Shown: positions 1 through 13,300 of the stretch, in pieces | Layout of the letters: every line of letters begins with the position of its first letter | Numbering within the stretch: position 1 is the stretch's first letter | DNA from: Chrysomallon squamiferum | Taxonomy: Eukaryota; Mollusca; Gastropoda; Neomphalida; Peltospiridae | Length of the DNA: 64,000 bases | Direction: 5' to 3' | Assembly: GCA_012295275.1 (NCBI GenBank) | Contig: CM022666.1 | Location: 10,135,002-10,199,001 of the forward strand | Made by a program: the position numbers and the translations under genes | The notes under the pieces: model-generated | The model's input: the letters and a program-made list of their open reading frames with translations, nothing else | Told to the model about the DNA's origin: nothing | Database searches by the model: none

Positions 1-3000
1 TTTTACTTATTTACTTTTAAACTTTCCTTTACTTAACTTAGGTCATTATTTACTTACTTACTTAATTTATTTGTTATTTAGATAATTGTTAATGTACTTA
101 CTTAGGTTACTATTTACTTACTTACTTTTCTTTGCTAACTTAGGTCATTAGTTAAATACTTACTTACATTCTTACCATAATTGTAAATGTACTGACTTGC
201 ATTCTCTCTTACTTAGGTACTTGCTTCCTTGGTTACTTAGGTCATTATTTACGTAATTACTTAATTTATTTATTATTAGATAATTGTTAATGTACTTACT
301 TGCATTCTTCTTACTTACTTTTTTTGCATCATTGCTTACTTAGGTCATTATTTACTTACTTACTTACTTTTTATTTTTATTTAGATAATTGGTAATGTAC
401 TTACTTAGGTTACTATTTTACTTACTTACTATTCTTATTCTTTCTTGCCTAGGTCATTAGTTAAATTAAATTACTTACATTACATTCTTTTCTTACATAA
501 TTGTAAATGTAAAGGACTTGCATTCTGACTTACTTAGTTACTTTACTTCCTTGCTTACTTAGGTCATTATTTACGTAATTACTTAATTTATTTATTACTT
601 AGATAATTGATTATTGTGTAATGTACTTTTGCATTCTCACTTACTTTGAAACTTGCATCCTTGCTTAGTTAGGTCATTATTTACTTACTTACTTAATTTA
701 TTTGTTATTTAGATAATTGGTAATGTACTTACTTAGGTTACTTTATTTTTACTTATTCTTCTTCTTGCTAACTTAGGTCATTAGTTAAGTAATTACTTAC
801 TTTATTACTCACATAATTGTTAATGTACTTACTTCTATTCTCACTTACTTAGTTACTTGTTTCCTTTACTTAGGTCATTTATTTACTTAAGGTACTTAAT
901 TTATTTCTTTACTTAGATAATTGTTAATTACTTACTTTTATTCTCACTTTGACTTACTAAACTTGCATCCTTGCTTACTTAGGTGATTATTTTACGTTAC
1001 TTAATTACGTTCTTATTTACATAATTGTTAATTACTTATTTGTTATTTTTTTACCTTTTTAAATTGCTTTTTACCTTTACTTTAGATCATTTACTTACTT
1101 ACTTACTTTACTTTATTTTTTTTTAGTTTAGATAATTTTAGATAATTAGTTAGTTATTAATTTTAATGTACTTACTTTTACTTTTTTACTACTTACTTTT
1201 TACTTACTTACTCGCTTACTTGCTAACCTAGGACATTAGTTAAATACTTACTTACATTCTTACTCACATAATTGTAAATGTACTGACTTGCATTCTCTCT
1301 TACTTAGGTACTTGCTTCCTTGGTTACTTAGGTCATTATTTACGTAATTACTTAATTTATTTATTACTTAGATAATTGTTAATTACTTACTTGCATTCTC
1401 ACTTACTTTGAAACTTGCATCATTGCTTATAGGTCATTATTTACTTACTTACTTAATTTATTTTTATTTAGATAATTGGTAATTAATTTACTTAGGTTTA
1501 CTTTTACTTATTTATTCTTTCCTTTATTTATTAGGTCATTAGTTAATTACTTACTTACATTTTACTTACTTAGATAATTGTTAATTGTACTTACTTGCAT
1601 TCTTTACTTACTTAGTTACTTAGTTAGTTACTTTTACTGTTACTTAGGTCATTATTTAGGTAAGGTACTTTACTTTTTACTTACTTTGTTAATTTACTTG
1701 CATTACTTTACATTATCATTTTACTTACTACTAACTTGCATTTGCTTTTAATTTATTTATTTAGATTTTGTTAATTAATTACTTACTTTACATTCTTACT
1801 TACTTTCCTTCCTTGCATTTTGCTTTTAGGTTATTATTTACTTACTTTTAATTTATTTTATTTATTTAGATTTTTTTAATTATTTATTTTTAGGTTACTA
1901 TTTACTTACTTATTCTTTCCTTGTTAACTTAGGTCATTAGTTAAATTACTTACTTACATTATTACTTACATAATTGTTAATGTACTTACTTGCATTCTTG
2001 TTAATACTTATTTACTTGTTATTACTTACTTTACTTACTTAGGTCATTATTTAGGTAATTACTAAATTTATTTCTTTACTTAGATAATTGTTAACGTAAT
2101 TACTTAATTTTACTTACTTAATTGTTACTAACTTGCATTACTTCTTACTTACTTACTTTATTTTGCATACTTTTACTTAGGTTATTTATTTATTTTATTA
2201 TTATAATTTACGTACTTAATTACATAATTGTTAATGTACAAATTTGCATTTTACCTTAGTTCCTCGCTTCCTTACCAACTTAGATCATTATTTACGTACT
2301 TACTTACTTTCTTTCTTAGTTAGATAATTGTTAATGTACTTACTTAGGTTACTATTTACTAACTTACTTTACTTACTTACTAACCTAGGACATTAGTTAA
2401 ATACTTACTTACATTCTTACTCACATAATTGTAAATGTACTGACTTGCATTCTCTCTTACTTAGGTACTTGCTTCCTTGCTTACTTAGGTCATTATTTAC
2501 GTAATTACTTAATTTATTTTTTATTTAGATTAATTTTAATTATTACTTACTTAATTTATTTAATTACTTACTTTACTTTACTTGCATCATTGCTTAATCA
2601 GGTTTGCATTATTTATTACTTTATTACTTACTTTATTTTATATTTAGATAATTAATAATGTAATTACTTAGGTTACAATTTTACTTACTTTTATTTATTC
2701 TTCTTCTTCCTAACTTAGGTCATTAGTTAAGTTAAGTACTTAGATACATTTCTCTTACTCACATAATTGTAAAGTACTGACTTGCATTCTGACTTACTTA
2801 GTTACTTGCTTCCTTGCTTTGCTTAGGTCATTTATTTACGTAATTACTTAATTTATTTATTATTAATTAGAATTGTTAATTAATTACTTGCATTCTTACT
2901 TACTTTGAAACTTGCATTTGCTTCCTTGCTTAGTTAGGTCATTATTTACTTACTTACTTAATTTATTTTTATTTAGATAATTGGTAATTACTTACTTAAT

Positions 3001-6000
3001 TACTATTTACTTACTTATTTATTCTTTTATTACTTAGGTCATTAGTTAATTAGTTAATTACTTACTTATTACTTACTTACATAATTGTTAATGTACTTAC
3101 TTATATTCTTACTTACTTACTTACTTACTTCTTTGTTACTTACTTAGGTCATTATTTTCATTATTTACTAAATTTAATTATTAATTTATTTAAACTTATT
3201 AATTGTTAATTATTTTTTACTTGCATTTCTTACTTACTTCTTCTTCTCTTACTTGCTTCCTTGCCTTGCTTACTTAGGTCATTATTTACGTAATTAATTA
3301 ATTTTCTTACTTAGATAATTGTTAATGTTATTTTTTACTTTATTTTTCCTTAGATCATTTTTACTTACTTACTTTTTTTTAGTTATTTTATTGTTTTACT
3401 TTTACTTTATTTTTACTTTACTTTACTTACTTATTAGGTTTAGTTAATTACTTAATTTTTACTTACTTATTAATTTTAATTACTTTTTTTTTTCTCTTTA
3501 CTTACTTTTTTAGGTTTTTAGTTATTATTTTACTTAATTTTAATTTATTTTTTACTTACATAATTGTTAATGTACTTTACTTGCATTTGCATTTACTTTG
3601 TTAACTTGCTTCTTTGCTTACTTAGGTTATTATTTACTTACTTACTTTAATTTATTTTATTATTTATTTAATTAATAATTAATTACTTTATTTACTTTTA
3701 CTTATTTACTTCTCTTCCTTACTTCTTTTCCTTCATTTAGGTCATTAGTATTTACTTATTATTTTTTATTTTAGATTATATTATTTAATTGTTTGTACTT
3801 ACTTTATTCTCTACTTACTTACTTACTTGTTACTTTATTACTTAGGTTATTATTTACTTAAATTTATTTATTAATTTATTTTATTATTAATTTTGCTTTT
3901 ATTACTTACTTAATTGCATTTGTTACTTACTTTTTATTTATTTTACTTTATTTTTTATTTTTATTTATTTACTTAATTAATTACTTTTTACTTACTTAGT
4001 TTTTGCATTCTTTACTTACTTTAGGTCATTATTTTACTTACTTTACTTACTTTCTTTTTTTATTTAGATTAATTGTTAATGTACTTACTTAGGTTACTAT
4101 TTACTTACTTATTACTTTACTTACTTACTTACTTAGGTCATTAGTTAAATTTACTTACATTCTTACTTACTTACATAATTGTTAATTTTACTGACTTGCA
4201 TTCTTGTTAATTACTTAGGTTACTTGCTTCCTTGGTTACTTAGGTCATTATTTACATTATTTAATTTACGTTATTTTTATTTATTATTAGATAATTAATT
4301 AACTGTACTTACTTGCATTCTCACTTACTTTGAAACTTGCATCATTGCTTATTAGGTCATTATTTACTTTTACTTACTTAATTTATTTTTTTATTTAGAT
4401 TTGGTAATGTACTTATTTAGGTTACTTATTTACTTACTTATTTTTTATTGTTACTTACTTAGGTTCTTAGTTAATTACTTTTACATTATTACTTATAATT
4501 GTAAATAATTATTTACTTACTTACTTACTTAATTCTAATTGTTACTTACTTTTTACTTGTTAATTGTAAAGGTACTTTGCTTTATTTTACTTAGTACTTA
4601 TTACTTAGGTCATTATTTACTAATTTATTTTATTTATAATTGTTAATGTACTTACTTGCATTCTCACTTACTTTGAAACTTGCATCCTTGCTTAGTTAGG
4701 TCATTATTTACTTACTTACTTAATTTATTTGTTATTTAGATAATTGGTAATGTACTTACTTAGGTTACTATTTACTTACTTATTCTCTTCCTTGCTAACT
4801 TAGGTCATTAGTTAAGTACTTACTTACATTATTACTCACATAATTGTTAATGTACTGACTTCTATTCTCACTTACTTAGTTACTTGTTTCCTTGCTTACT
4901 TAGGTCATTATTTAGGTAAGTACTAAATTTATTTCTTACTTAGATAATTGTTAACGTACTTACTTGCATTCTCGCTGACTTACTAACTTGCATCCTTGCT
5001 TACTTAGGTGATTATTTACGTAATTAATTACGTTCTTACTTACATAATTGTTAATGTACAAATTTGCATTTTACCTTAGTTCCTCGCTTCCTTACCAACT
5101 TAGATCATTATTTACGTTCTTACTTACTTTCTTTTTTTAGTTAGATAATTTAGTAATTACTTACTTAGGTTACTTATTTACTTACTTACTAATTACTTGC
5201 TTAACCTAGGACATTAGGACAAATACTTAACTTACTACATTCTTACTTCTTAGGACATTATAAAATGTTAATTCTTACTCACATAATTGTAAATGTAAAT
5301 CTGACTTGCATTCTCTTCTTACTTTAGGTCCTTGGTCCTTGGTTACTTAGGTCATTATTTACGTAATTACTTAATTTATTTATTACTTAGATAATTGTTA
5401 ATGTACTTACTTGCATTCTCACTTACTTAAACTTGCATCATTTTGCATTATTTATTATTTTATTAATTTATTTAGGATTATTATTTTATTTACTTATTTA
5501 CTTAATAGGTTAAATTTTAATTACTTATTTTTTACTTTAACTTAGGTCTTAGTTAATTTTAGATACTTACTTACTCTCATTATTTAAATTATTACTTGCA
5601 TTCTTAACTTATTTAATTACTTAATTGTAAAGGTACTTAGATTACTTCTTACTTACTTAGGTTACTTTTTTACTTAGGTTTACTTAATTTTATTTACTTA
5701 ATTACTTATTTACTAATTGTTAATGTAATTTACTTTGCATTCTCACTTACTTTTGAAACTTGCATCCTTGCTTATTTTTTCATTATTTTATTTAGTTTTT
5801 ATTTACTTAATTTTATTTTTATATTTAGATATTGGTAATGTACTTACTTAGGTTACTATTTACTTACTTATTCTTTCCTTGCTTCTTAGGTCATTAGTTA
5901 AGTTACTTACTTACATTATTACTCACATAATTGTTAATTACTTGACTTCTATTCTCACTTGTTACTTACTTGTTTCCTTTGCTTACTTAGGTTATTATTT

Positions 6001-9000
6001 AGGTTATTATTAATTTTATTTTTTACTTAGATAATTGTTAACGTAAATTGTTTACTTTTATTTACTTATTTTACTTACTAACTTGCATCCTTGCTTTCTT
6101 AGGTTTTATTTTATTTTGCTTAATTACGTTACGTACTTACTTATAATTGTTTACGTATGTATTGTTAATTTGCATTTTAAATTTTAGTTTTATTTTTTTT
6201 CCTTCCTTAGATCATTATTTATTATTATTACTTATTTTTTTTCTTAGTTAGATAATTGTTAATTACTTAATTAGGTTACTTATTTTACTAACTTACTACT
6301 TACTTATTACTTTACTTACTTGCCTACCTACATTAGTTAAATACTTAAATACTTACATTCTTACTCACATAATTGTAAATGTACTGACTTGCATTCTCTC
6401 TTACTTAGGTACTTGCTTCCTTGGTTACTTAGGTCATTATTTACGTAATTACTTAATTTATTTATTACTTAGATAATTGTTAATGTACTTACTTGCATTC
6501 TCACTTACTTAGAAACTTGCATCATTGCTTACTTAGGTCATTATTTACTTACTTACTTAATTTATTTGTTATTTAGATAATTGGTAATGTACTTACTTAG
6601 GTTACTATTTACTTACTTATTCTCTTCCTTGCTAACTTAGGTCATTAGCTAAGTACTTACTTACATTCTTACTCACATAATTGTTAATGTACTGACTTGC
6701 ATTCTCACTTTCTTAGTTACTTGTTTCCTTGCTTACTTAGGTCATTATTTAGGTAAGTACTAAATTTATTTCTTACTTAGATAATTGTTAACGTACTTAC
6801 TTGCATTCTCGCTGACTTACTAACTTGCATCCTTGCTTACTTAGGTGATTATTTACGTACTTAATTACGTTCTTACTAAGATAATTGTTAATGTACAAAT
6901 TTGCATTTTACCTTAGTTCCTCGCTTCCTTACCAACTTAGATCATTATTTACGTACTTACTTACTTTCTTTCTTAGTTAGATAATTGTTAATGTACTTTT
7001 TTTTTAGGTTACTATTTACTATTTACTAACTTACTCGCTTACTTGCTAACCTAGGACATTAGTTAAATACTTACTTACATTCTTACTCACATAATTGTAA
7101 ATGTACTGACTTGCATTCTCTCTTACTTAGGTACTTGCTTCCTTGGTTACTTAGGTCATTATTTACGTAATTACTTAATTTATTTATTACTTAGATAATT
7201 GTTAATGTACTTATTTATTAATTTCTTACTTAATTTACTTGCATTTTATTTTTTGGTAGGTTTATTTTTACTTAGTTTACTTTTTACTTACTTTATTTTT
7301 ATTTATTTGTTAATTTAGGTAATTATTATTTAGGTTTATTTATTTATTTATTTATTTACTTAGGTTATTATTTATTACTTAGGTTTACTTAGTTAATTGT
7401 ATTACTTATTTCTATTACTTTGAAACTTAGGTCATTAGTTAGGTCATTATTTACTTACTTATTACTTAATTGTTATTTATTATATTGTACTTGTACTTAC
7501 TTATTTACTTTTACTTACTTACTTGTTCCTTGCTTACTTAGGTCATTATTTAGGTAATTTCTCACTTACTTAGTTACTTGCATCCTTTACTTAGGTCTTA
7601 TTTTATTATTATTTACTTACTTAATTAATTTTATTTTATTTATTATTAAATTGTTAATTGTTACTTATTATTTAATTTATTTTACTTTTTACTTATTTTT
7701 AATTACTTTACATTTTTACCTTAGTTTTTTTTCCTTACTTACTTAGGTTATATTTACTTTATTTACTTTACTTTTATTTTCTTATTTAGATAATTGTTAA
7801 TGTACTTACTTAGGTTTACTATTTACTTTACTTATTTCTTCCTTGCTTACTTAGGTCATTAGTTAAATACTTAATTACATTCTTACTTACATAATTGTTA
7901 ATGTACTGACTTGCATTCTCTGACTTACTTAGTTACTTTACTTCCTTGCTTACTTAGGTCATTATTTTACGTAATTACTTAATTTATTTATTATTAGATT
8001 ATTGTTAATTTATTTATTACTTAATTGTTAATTTCTCACTTACTTTGAAACTTGCTTCCTTCCTTCTTACTTTACTTAGGTCATTATTTACTTACTTACT
8101 TAATTTATTTGTTATTTAGATAATTGTTAATGTACTTACTTAGGTTACAATTTACTTACTTATTTCTTCCTTCCTTGCTAACTTAGGTCATTAGTTAAAT
8201 TACTTACTTACATTTATTACTCACATAATTGTAAATGTACTGACTTGCATTCTATTACTTAGTTACTTGCTTCCTTGCTTACTTAGGTCATTATTTACGT
8301 AATTACTTAATTTATTTATTACTTAGATAATTGTTAATTACTTACTTGCATTCTCTCACTTACTTTGAAACTTGCATCCTTGCTTAGTTAGGTCATTATT
8401 TACTTACTTACTTAATTTATTTTTTGTTAGATAATTGTTAATGTACTTACTTTAGTTTACTATTTACTTACTTATTCTCTTCCTTGCTTACTTAGGTCAT
8501 TAGTTAAGTACTTACTTACTTTATTTTTTATTTACATAATTGTTAATGTACTTTACTTGCATTCTCACTTTACTTAGTTACTTGTTTCCTTTCCTTACTT
8601 AGGTCATTATTTAGGTTACTTAATTTATTTACTTATTTAGATAATTGTTATGACTTTTGCATTCTCACTTTACTTACTTACTTGCATCCTTGCTTACTTA
8701 GGTTATTTATTTATTTACTTAATTTATTTTTACTTAGATAATTGTTAATGTAATTACTTGCATTTTTACCTTACTTTGAAACTTCATCCTTGCTTACCAA
8801 CTTAGATCATTATTTACGTACTTACTTTACTTTATTTTATTTTTAGATAATTGTTAATGTACTTACTTAGGTTACTTTTACTTACTTACTTATTCCTTTG
8901 CTTGCTAACCTAGGACATTAGTTAAATACTTACTTACATTCTTACTCACATAATTGTAAATGTACTGACTTGCATTCTCTCTTACTTAGGTACTTGCTTC

Positions 9001-10133
9001 CTTGGTTACTTAGGTCATTATTTACGTAATTACTTAATTTATTTATTACTTAGATAATTGTTAATGTACTTACTTGCATTCTCACTTACTTTGAAACTTG
9101 CTTGCTTCTTAGGTCATTTATTGCTTACTTAGGTCATTTAGATTTACTTAGGTTACTTTTACTTACTTATTTATTTTTATTTAGATAATTGGTAATGTAC
9201 TTTTACTTAGGTTACAATTTACTTACTTATTCTCTTCCTTGCTAACTTAGGTCATTAGTTAAGTAATTACTTACATTATTTATTACACATAATTGTTAAT
9301 GTACTGACTTGCATTCTCACTTTACTTAGAAACTTATCTTGCTTACTTTCATTATTTTTACTTACTTTATTTTATTTAGTTATTTTAGATAATTGGTAAT
9401 GTATTTATTTAGGTTACTTAATTATAATTGTTAATGTACTTTAACTTAGGTCATTAGTTAACGTACTTACTTACTTCTTACTTACTAATTGTAAAGGTAC
9501 TGACTTGCATTCTGACTTACTTAGTTACTTGCTTCCTTGCTTACTTAGGTCATTATTTACGTAATTACTTAATTTATTTATTACTTAGATAATTGTTAAT
9601 GTACTTACTTGCATTCTCACTTACTTTGAAACTTGCATCCTTGCTTACTTAGGTCATTATTTACTTACTTACTTAATTTATTTGTTATTTAGATAATTGG
9701 TAATGTACTTACTTAGGTTACAATTTACTTACTTATTCTCTTCCTTGCTAACTTAGGTCATTAGTTAAGTACTTACTTACATTATTACTCACATAATTGT
9801 TAATGTACTGACTTCTATTCTCACTTACTTAGTTACTTGTTTCCTTGCTTACTTAGGTCATTATTTAGGTAAGTACTAAATTTATTTCTTACTTAGATAA
9901 TTGTTAACGTACTTACTTGCATTCTCGCTGACTTACTAACTTGCATCCTTGCTTACTTAGGTGATTATTTACGTACTTAATTACGTTCTTACTTACATAA
10001 TTGTTAATGTACAAATTTGCATTTTACCTTAGTTCCTCGCTTCCTTACCAACTTAGATCATTATTTACGTACTTACTTACTTTCTTTCTTAGTTAGATAA
10101 TTGTTAATGTACTTACTTAGGTTACTATTTACT
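1..10133 (-). repeat. 101-bp satellite array, T-rich orientation
   Basis: Tandem satellite made of diverged ~101-bp monomers. Each contains a TTACTTAGGTCATTATTTAC-like box, a GATAATTGTTAATGTACTTA-like box and a TTGCATTCTC-like box, all set in a background of ACTT tetranucleotides. It is the reverse complement of the array after the first N gap. Clean multi-monomer copies are visible at about 4640-5150, 6340-7210 and 9500-10133. Much of 1-4600, 5400-6300 and 7210-9480 is blurred into runs of TTTA/TTAC with many small length changes. I see no gene in it. Confidence 0.95.
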
Positions 10134-10333
10134 NNNNNNNNNNNNNNNNNNNNNNNNNNNNNNNNNNNNNNNNNNNNNNNNNNNNNNNNNNNNNNNNNNN
10201 NNNNNNNNNNNNNNNNNNNNNNNNNNNNNNNNNNNNNNNNNNNNNNNNNNNNNNNNNNNNNNNNNNNNNNNNNNNNNNNNNNNNNNNNNNNNNNNNNNNN
10301 NNNNNNNNNNNNNNNNNNNNNNNNNNNNNNNNN
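10134..10333. other. assembly gap, exactly 200 N
   Basis: Run of 200 N. The satellite on the left is the reverse complement of the satellite on the right, so the gap coincides with an orientation switch. The round length suggests a placeholder gap, not a measured one. Confidence 0.99.
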
Positions 10334-13300
10334 AATTATCTAAATAACAAATAAATTAAGTAAGTAAGTAAATAATGACCTAAGTAAGCAATGATGCAAG
10401 TTTCTAAGTAAGTGAGAATGCAAGTAAGTACATTAACAATTATCTAAGTAATAAATAAATTAAGTAATTACGTAAATAATGACCTAAGTAACCAAGGAAG
10501 CAAGTACCTAAGTAAGAGAGAATGCAAGTCAGTACATTTACAATTATGTGAGTAAGAATGTAAGTAAGTATTTAACTAATGTCCTAGGTTAGCAAGTAAG
10601 CGAGTAAGTTAGTAAATAGTAACCTAAGTAAGTACATTAACAATTATCTAACTAAGAAAGAAAGTAAGTAAGTACGTAAATAATGATCTAAGTTGGTAAG
10701 GAAGCGAGGAACTAAGGTAAAATGCAAATTTGTACATTAACAATTATCTAAGTAAGAACGTAATTAAGTACGTAAATAATCACCTAAGTAAGCAAGGATG
10801 CAAGTTAGTAAGTCAGCGAGAATGCAAGTAAGTACGTTAACAATTATCTAAGTAAGAAATAAATTTAGTACTTACCTAAATAATGACCTAAGTAAGCAAG
10901 GAAACAAGTAACTAAGTAAGTGAGAATAGAAGTCAGTACATTAACAATTATGTGAGTAATAATGTAAGTAAGTACTTAACTAATGACCTAAGTTAGCAAG
11001 GAAGAGAATAAGTAAGTAAATAGTAACCTAAGTAAGTACATTACCAATTATCTAAATAACAAATAAATTAAGTAAGTAAATAATGACCTAAGTAAGCAAT
11101 GATGCAAGTTTCTAAGTAAGTGAGAATGCAAGTAAGTACATTAACAATTATCTAAGTAATAAATAAATTAAGTAATTACGTAAATAATGACCTAAGTAAC
11201 CAAGGAAGCAAGTACCTAAGTAAGAGAGAATGCAAGTCAGTACATTTACAATTATGTGAGTAAGAATGTAAGTAAGTATTTAACTAATGTCCTAGGTTAG
11301 CAAGTAAGCGAGTAAGTTAGTAAATAGTAACCTAAGTAAGTACATTAACAATTATCTAACTAAGAAAAAAGTAAGAAAGTAAGTACGTAAATAATGATCT
11401 AAGTTGGTAAGGAAGCGAGGAACTAAGGTAAAATGCAAATTTGTACATTAACAATTATCTAAGTAAGAACGTAATTAAGTACGTAAATAATCACCTAAGT
11501 AAGCAAGGATGCAAGTTAGTAAGTCAGCGAGAATGCAAGTAAGTACGTTAACAATTATCTAAGTAAGAAATAAATTTAGTACTTACCTAAATAATGACCT
11601 AAGTAAGCAAGGAAACAAGTAACTAAGTAAGTGAGAATAGAAGTCAGTAACAATTAACAATTATGTGAGTAATAATGTAAGTAAGTAAGTAAATAGTAAC
11701 TAAATAAGTAAACTAATGACCTAAGTTAGCAAGGAAGAGAATAAGTAAGTAAATAGTAACCTAAGTAAAGTACATTACCAATTATCTAAATAACAAATAA
11801 ATTAAGTAAAAAATAATAAGTAAAATAATGACCTAAGTAAGCAAATGATGCAAGTTTCTAAAAGTGAGAATGCAAGTAAGTACATTAACAATTATCTAAG
11901 TAATAAATAAATTAAAATAAATAAATAAAAAATAAATAATGACCTAAGTAAGCAAGGAAAGCAAAATAACTAAGTAAGTAAGAATAAAGTACATTAAATT
12001 ATTATCTAAGTAAGTAAATTTAGTAATTTACATAATGACCTAAGTAAGCAAGGAAATAAGTAAGTGAGAATGCAAGTCAGTACATTAACAATTATGTGAG
12101 TAATAATGTAAGTAAGTACTTAACTAATGACCTAAGTTAGCAAGGAAGAGAATAAGTAAGTAAATAGTAACCTAAGTAAGTACATTACCAATTATCTAAA
12201 TAACAAATACAGTAGGTAAGTAAGTAAATAATGACCTAAGTAAGCAATGATGCAAGTTTCTAAGTAAGTGAGAATGCAAGTAAGTACATTAACAATTATC
12301 TAAGTAATAAATAAATTAATTAATTACGTAAATAATGACCTAAGTAACCAAGGAAGCAAGTACCTAAGTAAGAGAGAATGCAAGTCAGTACATTTACAAT
12401 TATGTGAGTAAGAATGTAAGTAAGTATTTAACTAATGTCCTAGGTTAGCAAGTAAGCGAGTAAGTTAGTAAATAGTAACCTAAGTAAGTACATTAACAAT
12501 TATCTAACTAAGAAAGAAAGTAAGTAAGTACGTAAATAATGATCTAAGTTGGTAAGGAAGCGAGGAACTAAGGTATAATGCAAATTTGTACATTAACAAT
12601 TATCTAAGTAAGAACGTAATTAAGTACGTAAATAATCACCTAAGTAAGCAAGGATGCAAGTTAGTAAGTCAGCGAGAATGCAAGTAAGTACGTTAACAAT
12701 TATCTAAGTAAGAAATAAATTTAGTACTTACCTAAATAATGACCTAAGTAAGCAGGGAATCAAGTAACTAAGTAAGTGAGAATAGAAGTCAGTACATTAA
12801 CAATTATGTGAGTAATAATGTAAGTAAATACTTAACTAATGACCTAAGTTAGCAAGGAAGAAAATAAGTAAGTAAATAGTAACCTAAGTAAGTACATTAC
12901 CAATTATCTAAATAACAAATAAATTAAGTAAGTAAGTAAATAATGACCTAAGTAAGCAATGATGCAAGTTTCTAAGTAAGTGAGAATGCAAGTAAGTACA
13001 TTAACAATTATCTAAGTAATAAATAAATTAATTAATTACGTAAATAATGACCTAAGTAACCAAGGAAGCAAGTACCTAAGTAAGAGAGAGAATGCAAGTC
13101 AGTACATTTACAATTATGTGAGTAAGAATGTAAGTAAGTATTTAACTAATGTCCTAGGTTAGCAAGTAAGCGAGTAAGTTAGTAAATAGTAACCTAAGTA
13201 AGTACATTAACAATTATCTAACTAAGAAAGAAAGTAAGTAAGTACGTAAATAATGATCTAAGTTGGTAAGGAAGCGAGGAACTAAGGTATAATGCAAATT

